From Datisca glomerata (lineage: Eukaryota; Streptophyta; Magnoliopsida; Cucurbitales; Datiscaceae): a stretch of DNA of 64,000 nt. Under the pieces are notes generated by a model. It was not told the origin of the DNA. It did no database searches and saw only the letters and a program-made list of their open reading frames with translations. This document shows, one piece after another, positions 1 to 12,293 of this stretch (position 1 is its first letter; every line of letters starts with the position of its first letter). The stretch covers positions 348,317 through 412,316 of the forward strand of contig QANY01006190.1 in assembly GCA_003255025.1 (NCBI GenBank), in the 5' to 3' direction. A program made the translations under genes and the position numbers.

Positions 1-447
1 AAAACTATTTTAATATAAAATTCTTAGAAAATAAGTTGGATTAATAAATTTATATGGAAATTTGAGATTATATATATAATAATCATAACTTAATTGAACT
101 AAAATGTTATATAAATTTAAACATATAAAAAAATCACAGGAAGATAGTGTATATGTTGCATAAGTAAAATTTAGTAGTTTATGTAAAAGACAGTATTTGA
201 TTGAAAAAATTCAGCACATTTAACATTTTAAAAAATATGATGTAGCATATTAATGTTATCACTGTGAGTTGAAATTATATTTAATTCAAATCTATTCATG
301 AAATATAAACTAATAAGAAAAAATAAATTTTATTTCAGATGTGAATATAAAAGTCTTATGTGATGTAAGTTGTGACATTAGCATTTCTATCTTATTTATC
401 ACTATTATTTTTAGGTGGAGCCAAATGCCAAAAGAGAATATGAATAC

Positions 448-1914
448 CTGGTTTGCAAAACCAACCCCAACACCGAGCAAGACACGACCAATAATCAACA
501 TGTAAACGTTCAAGGCTGCACCACCTAAGGCGGAGCCGGCAAGAAACGCAACACCTCCGGCAAGGATAGACGGCTTACGACCGAAGGATCTGGTGACATA
601 CGAAGCAAAGAAGGAAGCCGCAAGACCAGCTAAATATAATGAGGAAGTGAATGATGTCAAGAGTTGGCTATCAAATGTGCAATAGTTACTGATTTCTTTG
701 TCTTCTTTCATCTTTCTGTATACTTCCGGAAAGAATTTCTTCAAAAATGACCCCATCGAGGTCACCCCACCTAATTCACATTTAATTTATTCATGGTAAA
801 TTAATACACGAATTTCAATATAATCTGCGAAATTATCTGTTTTATATTATTTTCGTTATTTTTTTTGTTCTTATGTGTGTTGACCATTCTATAGATATTC
901 TGATAAATGGACAATATGTTATTGTTTTACAGTGATTTCAAAATCTACCTACATCTCACACTATAATTTTTACAGTTTTAAAGGTGAAAACTTCGGTTTT
1001 ACAATGATTAGTCTCTTAAACGTCACCGTATTATTAAACAAGTGTATATATATACACATATATATATATTAAGCACATTAATCAAAAAATAATTCTATCT
1101 CAATGAAGTAGCATGCCACTAATTTATAGTTACGTTTGTACTTTGTCATTATTGAAATTATTTATTATTTATAAATTAATTAACTTATAAATGATTAACA
1201 CAACAGTTGATTTAAAAGAACCGGTCTATTTTAGAGCTAATTTTAATAAAATCTCAATCGAAAGCATACTCTTGATACTAGTTACTTTTTCAAGTTTAAC
1301 CATAAGGAGAGTGTTTTATAGAATGTGAGCATGCTTTCAAATCCCTCTTTTTGGTTTAAAAAAATCCCTCTTATCGATCGGATATGCTTGATTTTGTTCT
1401 CACAAAGTTCTACGGGTGCACCACAAGGATAACGGAGGCTAAATTAGTCTCTGGACAGTTGTTTGCTATGTTTCAGTCTCATTTTTCTGAATGAATTTTA
1501 TCTACTTTTCGGTAATATCTTTTCTTCTAAACCATAATAATTAACATCCATTTTCATGACATAACTCACGAACCAAATATATTTTTTTCCAAAAAAAATG
1601 AAAAAGAAAAGAAAATGAAGATGAGCAACTAACTAACTATTCATATATACACACACACATTCAGTAATTCAAAAAAAAATCAATATATGTCGTGTTGAAG
1701 TTTTTTCTTATTATATATATTTGGGAAACTTGGGTTGTTGAAATAACCTGAAGGTTAATTGTTTGTGAGAAAAAATTAACAGACCTGAAATACCAGTATC
1801 ATAGCCAAAAATGAGACCACCCATGGCTGCCATCATACAAGATACAATCACAAACAGTGTAATCCTTCCATTGTATTGCGCACTTTCACTTGCTATTGCA
1901 AACCCAGCTGCCAT
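448..1914 (-). CDS. HEX6-like H+/monosaccharide symporter gene 1, exons 1-2 only (runs off left edge)
   Basis: Sugar transport protein (STP) family of the major facilitator superfamily, expected to move hexoses with protons across the plasma membrane. Exon 1 is 1785..1914 (ATG at 1914-1912) and exon 2 is 448..770. The intron between them (771..1784) has GT-AG ends and splits a Gly codon. Exon 1 encodes the first membrane helix with the proton-site motif GYDTGISG, where the family and the paralogues here usually have GYDIG. Exon 2 encodes the lid segment (SNYC with its conserved Cys), a helix pair with the FGRKPS loop, and [12 protein letters not shown] donor CAG/GTATTC closes exon 2 after NQ, exactly where the paralogues have theirs. 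The third exon, starting AVPLYL or AIPLYL in the paralogues, is not in bases 1-447. Intron 2 of gene 4 is 476 nt, so exon 3 may lie just outside. Whether the gene is complete cannot be told from this window. Confidence 0.85.
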
Positions 1915-2218
1915 TGCTGCTCCTAGTTGCTAGCAATGACAAAGAGAGGACAGAATTCTATATTCAAAGTGGAAACAAATTTTAGTTAGACTTATAGCAG
2001 CATCAGAATCAAATTAAGTATACCAGCATTGGAGAAACGTTTCAGTATTGAACCGATGGCTTTATGCCATGTGGAGTTTTTCTTGGTCTAACCTATCATC
2101 TTGTCTTATCCTCTCTTGCCATAAAACATGTCCTATAATGTGTGGCTGCTTTCACGTTGGAACAAATATACGTGTACAGGCCTCAAAATATACATATTTC
2201 ACCAAAAGATGTATAAAT

Positions 2219-2219
2219 C

Positions 2220-2292
<73 letters not shown>

Positions 2293-2311
2293 CATTATTA
2301 TTATCATCATT
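2219..2311. repeat. (ATT)n microsatellite
   Basis: An uninterrupted run of ATT/TTA triplets covers about 2219-2292, followed by an imperfect tail with ATC units to 2311. It lies about 300 bp upstream of the gene 1 start. The poly-Ile and poly-Tyr reading frames through it are artefacts. Confidence 0.97.
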
Positions 2312-2415
2312 AATTAGTAACTACTGATTGAGTAGTTTTAAGAGATGCGTAGTTTAATTGAGAAGTTTTTGACACTCCAATAATTTTATGTTTCTGACTG
2401 TCCTTCTAGAGTCTC

Positions 2416-2812
2416 GTGTATCTTAGAAATTTTTTGACTTCCCCTCCATTAGGTTGGATTAAAGTGAATACGGATGAAGCAAGTTTTGATACTCCTAGAC
2501 TTGTGGGTTGTGGGGGTGTTTTTCGTTCCTTTAGAAGATTTATTAAGGATTGTTACACTATCCATGCGATTATTTTTGCTTCGACATTTGAAATGAGACA
2601 ATTATGGTTGAAAAATGATTATGTTTATGTGATGGTCATTCTTCATTCTAGATCTCAAAAGATCTATTGAAGTTGGTGTACTACTTGAGATAAATGTTTA
2701 AATTTAGTCTATCAAATGGATTTTATTGTCACTCACATATATCGGCAGCGTAACCGAGCTGCAGATTGTTTGTCATCCAGAGCCTTTAGTATAATTACTC
2801 CAACTTGGTGAT
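2416..2812 (+). pseudogene. RNase H-like (RVT_3) fragment of a LINE-type element
   Basis: The translation contains GWIKVNTDEASF followed by GCGGVFR. This matches the start of the plant reverse-transcriptase-like RNase H domain, whose usual form is GWIKVNTDGA and GGVIRD. After a stop at 2668-2670 the same frame resumes near 2701 with HIYRQRNRAADCLSSRAFS, corresponding to the usual H-V-R-E-G-N-x-x-A-D-x-L end of this domain. The middle of the domain is shortened and no reverse transcriptase precedes it, so this is a solitary decayed fragment between hexose-carrier genes 1 and 2. Confidence 0.7.
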
Positions 2813-2899
2813 GTAATGCTCGGAATTTTTGTTCTTCATTTATTTATGATGATATTTGTAACAAGTATTCTTTTAGGTTCTGCTGATATTTTTCTTTAT

Positions 2900-4800
2900 A
2901 TTTTCTTTTATTGAATATTTTATTTTATTTTAATAATATATTGTGTTGGGTTAAATGATGAGGGTGTTACGAAGGTATTAATATGATTGAAATATTCTGA
3001 TGCACCTACTGATTCTTATCACCAACAATCTTATCTAAAAAAAACCTACTAATACATGAGACAAGGTACTTAGTTACTCACGTGATCATTCTTAATTTCA
3101 TTGCTATGTTAAGTTCGGATCTCAAAACAAGTAAAGAAAAACTAATTATACATAATATCATTTTCATTGTTTGATGTCAGCTACAATTGAAGAAGAAAAT
3201 AAGGCATCAAGTTTACAACGTTATCCATCTCTTTAACTTTGCTTCTTGAATCATTAACATAATCTAAGTAGTGTTTCTTCAAGTAAATATAATATTTGAC
3301 TCCTGAATTTTGTTATGTTTTATTTATAATTAAAGTCATATTAAAAGGACACTTGTAAAAAAAAACAAGTCATATTAAAAAGAGTGAGAAACTAACATTT
3401 GTTTCGCAACTCATTGATTGCAAAGAGGAACTCCCTCCTCAACGATGATGGGAGAATTAGTTTTTTCCTTCATCAAATCATTTTCTCTCGATTATTTGAA
3501 GTTGTATATAATATTATTAATTCCAAATCTTTTCATTTCCTTTCTACTGTTTTCATTACAAGTAAAATATATTTAAATTTTCTAGTGATAAAATAAACTA
3601 TTTATAATTTTAAACTAACTAAATTTTATCTGATCATGTGATGCGTCAATCACATAGTGACTAATTGGCAAAATTATCATAAAGAGTGTAAAATTATCAA
3701 TAAATAAATGATTGACACATCACTTGATAAGATTAAACTTAATATAAAACTAAGTCAGTCTAAAAATATTCACAAACTGATTGTTCTATTTTCCTCCATT
3801 GTTATTTTATTATGGAAATTAAGTTTGGTAATATTTTTTTCTGCATTTGAAACATTTATATTACCCTTTTTCAAACAGTTCATAATATTTCATAATAGAT
3901 ATAACACTAATAGAGGTTATCCAATTGTCATAAAGATAAAAATTCTACTTATAAAAATAGGAAATGATTAAATAGGTAATAAAGTAATGGAGAGATTTTT
4001 GTATAATAAATGAGATTTTTCCCATGAAAAAAAACATTAATTTCACATCAAGTTAGCCTTACTGTATTTAATTATAAAGTAATTTCAGTAAAACTACGAA
4101 TAATTCTAAATTAACCTAATTACATATTTAAGTAAATGATATTTCAATCATTTATATTTGTTGATGTCTTATCACTTTTTAAGATAATTTATCAAATTAA
4201 CCTATCAACAGTTGACATATCATTTAATTAATTAAAATTTAATAAATAACATGATAATCATAACATAACTTACAAGTATCTACAATTATTCTAAAAATAT
4301 AACGAATTATAAGAAATGATTGGATTATCTCCTCCTTCGTGAGTCCAGTATTATACTTAAATTAATTAATAACCAATTATGAGCATACTTTTTTATTTTA
4401 CTATTAATGGAGACTTCTAAAGTTGCTTAATCAAGCACGACAAGCAAATTGGTCTCTCCTCAACAATATCCCAAAAAAGTTGGGATAAAATCACACAGAA
4501 AGAGGTAAGAAATAAGCTCAAAATAACAAAAAAGAAAGGCAATATATATGTATAGCCATAAATCATTGGAAAAGAATACGCCAAAAAAACACGTTTTAAG
4601 TGACCAAATCCTCTTACAAGATTCACTTTCTTTATCAATAAACCTAAAATATAGGTCCTCCCTCTTATTTTGTAATGTAATGAACATGTGAAAACTGGTC
4701 CATGTACTCTACTTTGAAGTTTCTAATGAATTATTTGATCACAGAATCTTAAAAGCTTCCGTATAGAAATTCACTTGCTTTTTCTATTAAAGTCAAAAAC
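2900..4800. other. AT-rich spacer between hexose-carrier genes 1 and 2
   Basis: No supportable gene. The reading frames here are short, AT-rich and have no recognisable domain. The stretch acts as shared upstream DNA for the divergently transcribed genes 1 (minus) and 2 (plus). No confident TATA box or operator stands out. Confidence 0.5.
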
Positions 4801-4933
4801 ACATTTCATTTTCTGTTTGAACCACATATTTTAGGCTAAGATAATATTATGTTTATATTGACTAGTCTCTAAAAGAAAGACCTTTAATTGATTAGTCTTT
4901 CTCACTGTTTAGAGTAAGGTTCTGAGTGCAGCC

Positions 4934-7341
4934 ATGGCAGTAGGTCTTGCACTGACAAGCCAAGGTGGTGCGGAGTATAATGGCAAATTCACCCTCTTTG
5001 TGTGTTTATCTTGTATGATGGCTGCCATGGGCGGCGTTATCTTCGGTTACGATATCGGAAATTCAGGTTCGTCATTAATATCTTCGTAAGACTTTAAGTA
5101 TTTATTAAATTTACTCGTGCATGTATGAATCTAAATACACTATATATTCACGTGCATAATTATTCGTGGTTGCAATAATCTTCTTTTGAAGTTGTGCAAG
5201 TCCTAAACGTTGCCTTGTTTAGTTGAATTTTAGCCATTTGTGAGGTGTTATGAATTTAGAATGAAAATCATTACAAGTTTTAATCTTCTAGGTTCTCCTA
5301 ATAGAATGAATTTAGAATGAAAATCATTACTTACGCTAAACGAAAGCATGCAGGATGCAAAAGCAATACTGACCGGTCATGTAAAACTGTAGTTCACTAA
5401 TTTATTTAAAGTCTAATAGATTAGGGAGTATCAGGTACTCATGTCCATAATCTGTCATCCCAAACATATTTTATTAAACCCAAAAAATTTGTCGAACCTC
5501 CGACGTGATAAAATTCCCCCCAAGAATTGCTGATAAGAGCACAAAGAAAGAAGTCCTTGGTTGAACCCAAATCATGATTAAACTACATATAATATTTTTA
5601 ATCCAGAAAAAAATATTGAATAGGAGTTATATAACTGAACTTTCCTTATTTATGCACAGCTCTCTCAAAACTCAACAAATAATTAAAAAAATAAACATTA
5701 GAAATATACTGCCATTTTATTAGAAGTATTCTGTATAAGTGGAGAAATTCTCTCTTCATGAAGACGACCAAGTAGCTTGAGTCATCATTGTAGTGCTATT
5801 TTAATATGATGTTATTGTGTGAAGGTGGGGTGAGTTCAATGGAGCCGTTTTTGAAGAAATTCTTTCCAGAAGTATACAATAAGATGAAAAGAGATACAAA
5901 CAAAAGCAATTACTGCATGTTTGACAGCCAACTTTTGACTTCTTTCACGTCCTCACTCTACCTGGCCGGCCTTGTTGCTTCCTTTTTCTCCTCTTCTGTC
6001 ACCACCACCTATGGGCGGAGGCCTTCTATCCTCATCGGCGGTGCCTCCTTCCTCGCAGGTGCTGCCATTGGTGGTGCAGCTCTTAATGTCTATATGATCA
6101 TCATTGGTCGCATCTTGCTTGGAGTAGGAGTTGGTTTTGGAAACCAGGTTTTGTGTGATCCCAAGAGATAACTCATAATCCTTTTTTTGTGTCATCTTTT
6201 AAATTATAATTTTTTTTGTCTGCATTCTGCTTTGCAGGCTGTTCCACTATATCTCTCAGAAATGGCACTACCTAAATACAGAGGAGCAATCAACAACGGC
6301 TTTCAATTGAGTCTAAGCATCGGAGCCTTTTCGGCAAGTCTCATCAACTACGGCACCGAAAAAATAAAAGGCGGCTACGGCTGGCGGATCTCCTTAGCCT
6401 TGGCTGCTGTCCCTGCCTCAATCCTAACACTAGGTGCAATATTTCTCCCAGAAACACCCAACAGCATAATCCAACAAGGCAAACCCCACCAAAAAGCCAA
6501 ACAAATGCTTAAAAAAATAAGAGGAACAGAGGATGTGGAAGCAGAATTACAAGACCTAATCAAAGCAACTTCAATTTCAATAGAAACCCACAACCCATTA
6601 AAGAAAATAGCTCAAAGAAGGTACATACCTCAACTTATAATGGCAGTAGCCATACCCTTTTTTGTGCAAGTGACAGGCATCAATGTGGTTGCCTTTTATG
6701 CACCAGAGCTGTTCAGGTCAATTGGGTTAGGCGAAAGTGCATCACTTTTATCAGCTGTTATGACATCAGTGATTGGAACAAGCTTAACTGTGGTTTCAAT
6801 GGTAGTGATTGATAAAATTGGGAGAAGATTTTTGTTGATCTTAGGTGGGGTGGTTATGTTTTTTACCCAAATGACAGTAGGGGGGATAATGGCAGCTAAA
6901 TTTTCAAATCATGGAGAATTGAGTAAAGGGTATGCGTATTTGGTGTTGATTTTGATGGGTTTTTATGTAGCTGGGTATAGCTGTTCATGGGGGCCAATTG
7001 GGGTTCTGCTTCCAAGTGAGATTTTTCCTTTGGAGATTAGGGGGATTGGGCAGAGCATTAATGTGGGGCTTAATTTTCTTTTCACCTTTATTGTTGCTCA
7101 GAGTTTCCTTTCAATGCTTTGTCATATGAGGTTTGGGATTTTCTTCTTTTTTGGGGGTTGGTTGGTGGTAATGACAGTTTTTGTGGTGTTTTTGTTGCCT
7201 GAGACAAAGGGTGTGCCTATTGAACAGATGGAGAGAGTTTGGAGAGAGCATTGGTTTTGGAAGAGAGTTGTTGGTGAAGAAGGAGAAGATGAAGAAGATA
7301 CTGATGGAATGTTTAAGATTAAAGCACCCCTTGTCGAATAG
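4934..7341 (+). CDS. HEX6-like H+/monosaccharide symporter gene 2 (three exons, 519 residues)
   Basis: Complete STP-family hexose/H+ symporter model: exon 1 4934..5066, exon 2 5825..6147, exon 3 6238..7341. Introns are 758 and 90 nt, GT-AG, in phases 1 and 0. The ATG sits in a good plant context (gccATGgc). Twelve membrane helices are expected. Visible landmarks are GYDIG at 38-42 with the proton-site Asp40, lid cysteines 75 and 447, PETPNS, VTGIN at 297-301, [18 protein letters not shown], and PETKG-VPIEQM with WREHWFWKR at the C-terminus. Three normally conserved positions are changed. Residue 43 is Asn instead of Ile. Residue 295 is Val (GTG at 6664-6666) where the family has the first Gln of QQ-TGIN. 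Residue 408 is Val (GTT at 7003-7005) where most members have Trp in GPLGW. The frame is otherwise intact, so the gene is probably expressed but may differ in substrate. It is convergent with gene 3, 290 bp away. Confidence 0.93.
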
Positions 7342-7631
7342 GGGAAATTAACATATAGGAAAGTTCACATTTTTATTGTATTCGTTTTTAGGTTGTTAAT
7401 TTTGTGTTTAACTTGTATTGCCTTGCCTTAAAGGTCTGACTCAAACTCATGAAATTCTGCATTTTGGATGATAAAAATAATCTTCACATGCTAACATTGC
7501 ACGTGTAGTATCACATTCTACGTGTAGCACTACCGTGTTCAATACCATCTGAGTTACCAGTGATGATATGATAAAATGATTATCGGAAGAAAAAAATAAT
7601 AAACTGTAAAATGAAATTTTCACTCTTTAAT

Positions 7632-10600
7632 TCATTCATCACTTTCTTCAACCACAATGCTCTTCCAAAACCAATGCTCTTTCCAGACCTTATCCATCTG
7701 CTCAATTGGAACATTCCTAGTCTCAGGTAGAAACAACCACACAAACACCGTCATCAACCCAACCCACCCTCCGAAGAAGAAGAAAATCGCTGCCTTAAAC
7801 TCACAAAGCATTGCCAAAAAGCTCTGTGCAATCACAAAAGTGAACAGAAAACTCACCCCCACTGTCACACTCTGCCCTGCTGACCTGATCTCTAATGGAA
7901 ATATCTCACTCGGTATCAAAAACCCAAGTGGACCCCATGACCAACCAAAGCCTGCCACGTATACACATACCAAAACCAAAACCAAATAAGCATACCCTTT
8001 ACTCAGCCCACCACCATGATCATTCAGATTTGCTGACATGATTGCTCCAATCACTGCCTGTGAGATGAACATCTGTAACCCACCAATGGAAAACAGAGTC
8101 CTCCTCCCAAGTCTATCCACAAACAGCATTGATGTGAAGGTTGAGAATGTGCCAACAATGCCTGTCATCACAGCAGACAAAAGTGATGCACTTTGGCCAA
8201 ACCCAGTTGCTCTAAATAGTTGTGGTGCATAAAAGCCAATCACATTAATGCCTGTCACTTGCTGGAAAAATGGAATGCATACTGACATTACAAGCTGAGG
8301 CCTATATTTTCTCTGCAAAATTTTCTTAAATGGGTGCCTGATTTTTTTCGACTTCTCGTTCGCGTTGATTAGGTCGTTTAGCTCGGGTTCGACGTTGTCC
8401 GTGCCGCGGATTCGTCGTAGCATTGATTTGGCTCTGTGTGGGTCATTGAAGAGTTGGATTAGACTGTTGGGGGTTTCTGGCAGGAAAATTGAACTAAGCG
8501 TAAGGAGTAAAGCAGGGGCTGATGCCATGGCTAGGGAGATTCTCCAGCCCCAATTGCCTTTGATTTTCTGTGTGGCGTAGTTGATTAGGTTGGCTGAAAG
8601 GACGCCTAAACAGATGCAAAGATGGAAGCCATTGTTGATTCGTCCTCTGTGTTTTGGTGGTGCCATTTCTGATAGGTATAATGGTATTGCCTGCAAATTA
8701 CAAATAGTTCAGCTTAAAATAAATTGAACACTGTGAATGGTAAATTAAAATAAATTGAGATACAGTACAGTACCTGGTTAGTGAAACCAACGCCAGCTCC
8801 AAGCAAAATGCGACCGAAAATCAACATATAGATATTCAAAGCAGCAGCACCTAAAGCTGCGCCGGAGAGAAAGGCGGCTCCGCCTATAAGGATAGAAGGT
8901 TGGCGGCCGAAAGCTCTGGTGACTGATGAAGCAAAGAAAGAAGACACAAGACCAGCTATGTATAATGAGGATGTGAATGTCGTCAACAGTTGACTATCAA
9001 ATATGCAATAGTTACTGATATTCTTGTCTTCTTTCATCCTTTTGTACACTTCTGGAAAGAATTTCTTCAGAAATGGCTCCATTGATGTTACTCCTCCTTC
9101 ACATGAAATAAATATTGATTATAGTCCTAATAAGATTTTTATTACACTATTAAAAACATTAGAATTTTTATCAAGTTGGTTTAAATTTCCAGATTATATC
9201 ATAAATACTCTTGATCATATATTTGAAATCATTAATAGTCCACTCTAATTAATAAGGAATTTAAATATCATAAATTATAAATTAAAAAAAAATCATCTCT
9301 ATTAATTAAACTCCTAATTAATGTAATTCGATCCAATAGCAAATATTACTAATTTCAAAAATCTCTATAAGAAATGAAAAATTTCTCTCATATTCCAAAT
9401 CTACTCAAATCTCTCACTCTCTCTCTCAAAAATCCATTTGTCATGTACAAAATGATATCATCTACATGCATATTTACATGGTTAAAACATTTCTCTCTCA
9501 AAAATTTATTTGTTAAGTACAAAATGGTATCATCTACGTACATATTATACATGGTTAAAGCATATTCATATAATTATAATTTACACCTTAAAATTTAGGT
9601 TGTAAATTCTCAAATTTGAAAAAAAAATATTACGAATGAGAAATAGAAAGAGACTGAAGGACAGTCAAATGAACCTAACAATCTAAAAAAAGCACAATTA
9701 GAGTTTATACATACACGTGTAAATAGTTGTTTGATACTATGTAAATTGGATCTATGTTTTATAAATTGATTCTACTATTTGTAAGTTGATTCTATTCTCG
9801 ATAAATATTAATGTATAAACATTTTTTATGATGTATAAATAATCGTTTGAATCTCTATATATATTGTTCTATTTACTTGTAAATAATTAATTTATGTAAT
9901 TAACATGACTCTTTATTTCCAAGAATTGAACTTTTTTAAATATGTTAATTTTATATTTCTGTAATTATGTATTAACATGAACATTGTCTTTTTATTTACT
10001 ACTTATATATATTCTCAATATCAATGAGTATTTTTATTGATTATACTTGGTCAAATTATAAAAAAATTATCTCTGACCTTGTATTAATTAACATGAATAT
10101 AAATTTTAAATTATGTATTAACATGCAGGGTAAAACTAATAAATATAGTAACAAATATCGACATCCTTTGAAACTAAGAGAAAAAGAAGTAAAACTTTCA
10201 TGTAATTTTTCATGGGATAAATATAAGAATAAATATTAAAAAATTTTAAGAATTGAAAATTCTGAAAAATAGGACAGTTACTAATTCAAAATATTCCAAA
10301 CCATAAATATAGTGATAAAGGAAAAAATAGTGAAAAATCTATGATTTTTTAAAAATTTAAAAATTCATTAAATACAGAGCACTTTGCTGGAATATGAATA
10401 AAACATGATTATTAGATATAATTTTATTAAATATAAAGAAATATTAATGAGGAAATAGCAGGAAAAGACAGATCTTAGGATGGAGTTGTAAAAATGGCTG
10501 AAAAAGTTCAATTCTTGGAAATGAATCATTTTTGCAGTTCTCCTCACAATAATTAAGGACCATAACAAAATCTCAAATATTAAAAAATAATAAAATTTTA

Positions 10601-11063
10601 AATATCACACGTAATAAAATTTTAAATATTACACTTATATAGATACCTTAAATATTAAAAAATTAAAAAATTATATTTAAAGAATAATAAAAATTATATT
10701 TAGTTAGCTATAAAAAATTAAAGAAAATTATATTTCCCTTGAAAAACTTAATATTAAATTAAAAAATGGTTTAAAGAATAATAAAAATTTGGTCTTGGAA
10801 ATCGTCAAAAGAAATATTATAAACAAATATATTGATTAATAAATATTGATGTAAGTTGGAAACATATTATCTTTTCAAATGCTGACAAAATTTATAAAAT
10901 ATGCTAAAAGGAAAAAATAAAAAGAAAGAAAAAAACCTGAAATGCCAATGTCATAGCCAAAAATAACACCTCCAGTGGCTGCCATCATACAAGATAAAAT
11001 GACAAACCAAGTTATCCTTCCCTCATATTGCTTCCCTTCTATAGCTAAATTAGTTCCTGCCAT
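7632..11063 (-). CDS. HEX6-like H+/monosaccharide symporter gene 3 (three exons, 502 residues)
   Basis: Complete STP-family model on the minus strand: exon 1 10937..11063, exon 2 8774..9096, exon 3 7632..8690. Intron 1 is 1840 nt and AT-rich, intron 2 is 83 nt. Both have GT-AG ends in the phases seen in the paralogues. Landmarks include GYDIGISGG with Asp38, lid cysteines 73 and 446, [16 protein letters not shown], the intact QQVTGIN at 293-299, [22 protein letters not shown] and [11 protein letters not shown]. Two sugar-site positions differ from the family pattern. Residue 173 is His (codon at 8622-8624) where GFQL is usual, and residue 407 is Phe (codon at 7920-7922) where GPLGW is usual. 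The carboxy-terminus is short and acidic (EESDE). The start is the only ATG preceding the first helix in frame. It is likely a functional carrier with a modified binding pocket. Confidence 0.93.
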
Positions 11064-11122
11064 GGCTTCTTCTAACTTCACTCTCTTCTCACTCTCTCAC
11101 TTCATCGTTACTCATACAGTCA

Positions 11123-11134
11123 TACATATATAGA
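11123..11134 (-). promoter_or_regulatory. Candidate TATA box of gene 3
   Basis: On the minus strand the sequence CTATATATGTATG lies about 65 bp upstream of the gene 3 ATG and is preceded by a short CT run. Distance and composition suit a plant core promoter with a leader of 30-40 nt. This is inferred from position only. Confidence 0.4.
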
Positions 11135-11139
11135 GAGAG

Positions 11140-12200
11140 AGACTCATCACCAGTGTCAATATCAGCATCAAAGTTGCTTATTAATGGTGTGGGTCATCTG
11201 TAGTTGAATTATGAAGTGGTGGAAAGTTCTTCTTTATTGACAAGTCAGATTCTATAGGCTTATTTTACAAGTTTTGCTTATAAATATACCTTTTTGTAAT
11301 TTCCTTAAGGTGTTAAGATGATTATAATATTTATTTCATTTATTTTTTTACAGTAAATCTAATTTAAAAAAATAAGATTTTGAAACTGTCTTAAATAAAT
11401 AGATATAGAAAGAAAATATTCCGAACAAGGAACAAATTTATGAAGAATTGTGATTTGGAGATTTGATTTAAACAATAAATCTTTTCAAAGTGTATGGTAA
11501 GTAGCAATCTGGATTTTATTGGCCCTTGAGAGAAAATATGTAAGAACAACGTCCACATATTATTTTTATGATGTGGTGCACCGTTACGTAAGGTGGAGAC
11601 TTTTACTCTATAATCATAGTGCAATGAAAGTAACCCGATCAGACTCATTCCAGAGTGTTTTTTTAAGGGTGGCGCCAGAATTTTCATTAAGTGGAGTAAT
11701 CTTTTTTACTATATAAATATATATTATAATTGGCCTTCAAATCATAGAAATTACAATTGTTCTCCATGATTTTTCATATTAAAACTATGATATAGTTGTT
11801 TCATTCTCAGTTATAAATACATTAAGTAAGGCAAGTAATCATTCAATTCCATCTAATCAAGAAGTCATTTTTTAATGAATATCATTGTAGAAGAGAGTCA
11901 GATGAAGTTGTGGCGGTGGAAATGATAAAAATAAGGGATTTAGACTTCGTTTGACAGTCATAATATTATTAGATAATATTATATTAAATTTATTAGATTA
12001 AATTAAATTATACTGTATGGTATTATTTAACACAAGATACTACTGAATTATAAAATTATTTATTATTAGTTAAACTATAAAGCTCATTAATATTTCTTCA
12101 TTGATAAGAACAAATTCAGTAACAAAATACGGGAAATTCCATAAAATTATTCTCAGATTTCTAACACTTTGGCTTCTGCTTCAAACCCATTTGAAACCCA
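11140..12200. other. AT-rich spacer upstream of gene 3
   Basis: No supportable gene. The stretch near 11943-12080 begins with a CGTTTGACAGT-like sequence and is rich in ATTATT. A related CGTTTGACGGT sequence occurs on the opposite strand near 14254-14266. These may be ends of decayed miniature transposons, but I could not define terminal repeats or a target duplication. Confidence 0.35.
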
Positions 12201-12206
12201 GAATTT

Positions 12207-12293
12207 CAGCCAACAATCAACATAAAATACAACCAATTCATCAGCCAACAATCAACATAAAACACAGCCAATTTATCAGCCAACAATCAACAA
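12207..12293. repeat. 35-bp tandem repeat, about 2.5 copies
   Basis: The unit begins CAGCCAACAATCAACA and recurs at 12207, 12242 and 12277 with only a few substitutions. It creates a pseudo-periodic short reading frame with no domain. Confidence 0.85.

Noticed and set aside
2048..2317. Poly-Ile and poly-Tyr reading frames
   Set aside because: Artefacts of the (ATT)n microsatellite.
5953..6593. Antisense open frames within the hexose-carrier exons (also 7657-8580 and 26002-26256)
   Set aside because: Shadows of the real exons. The sense strand has the conserved transporter motifs and splice sites.
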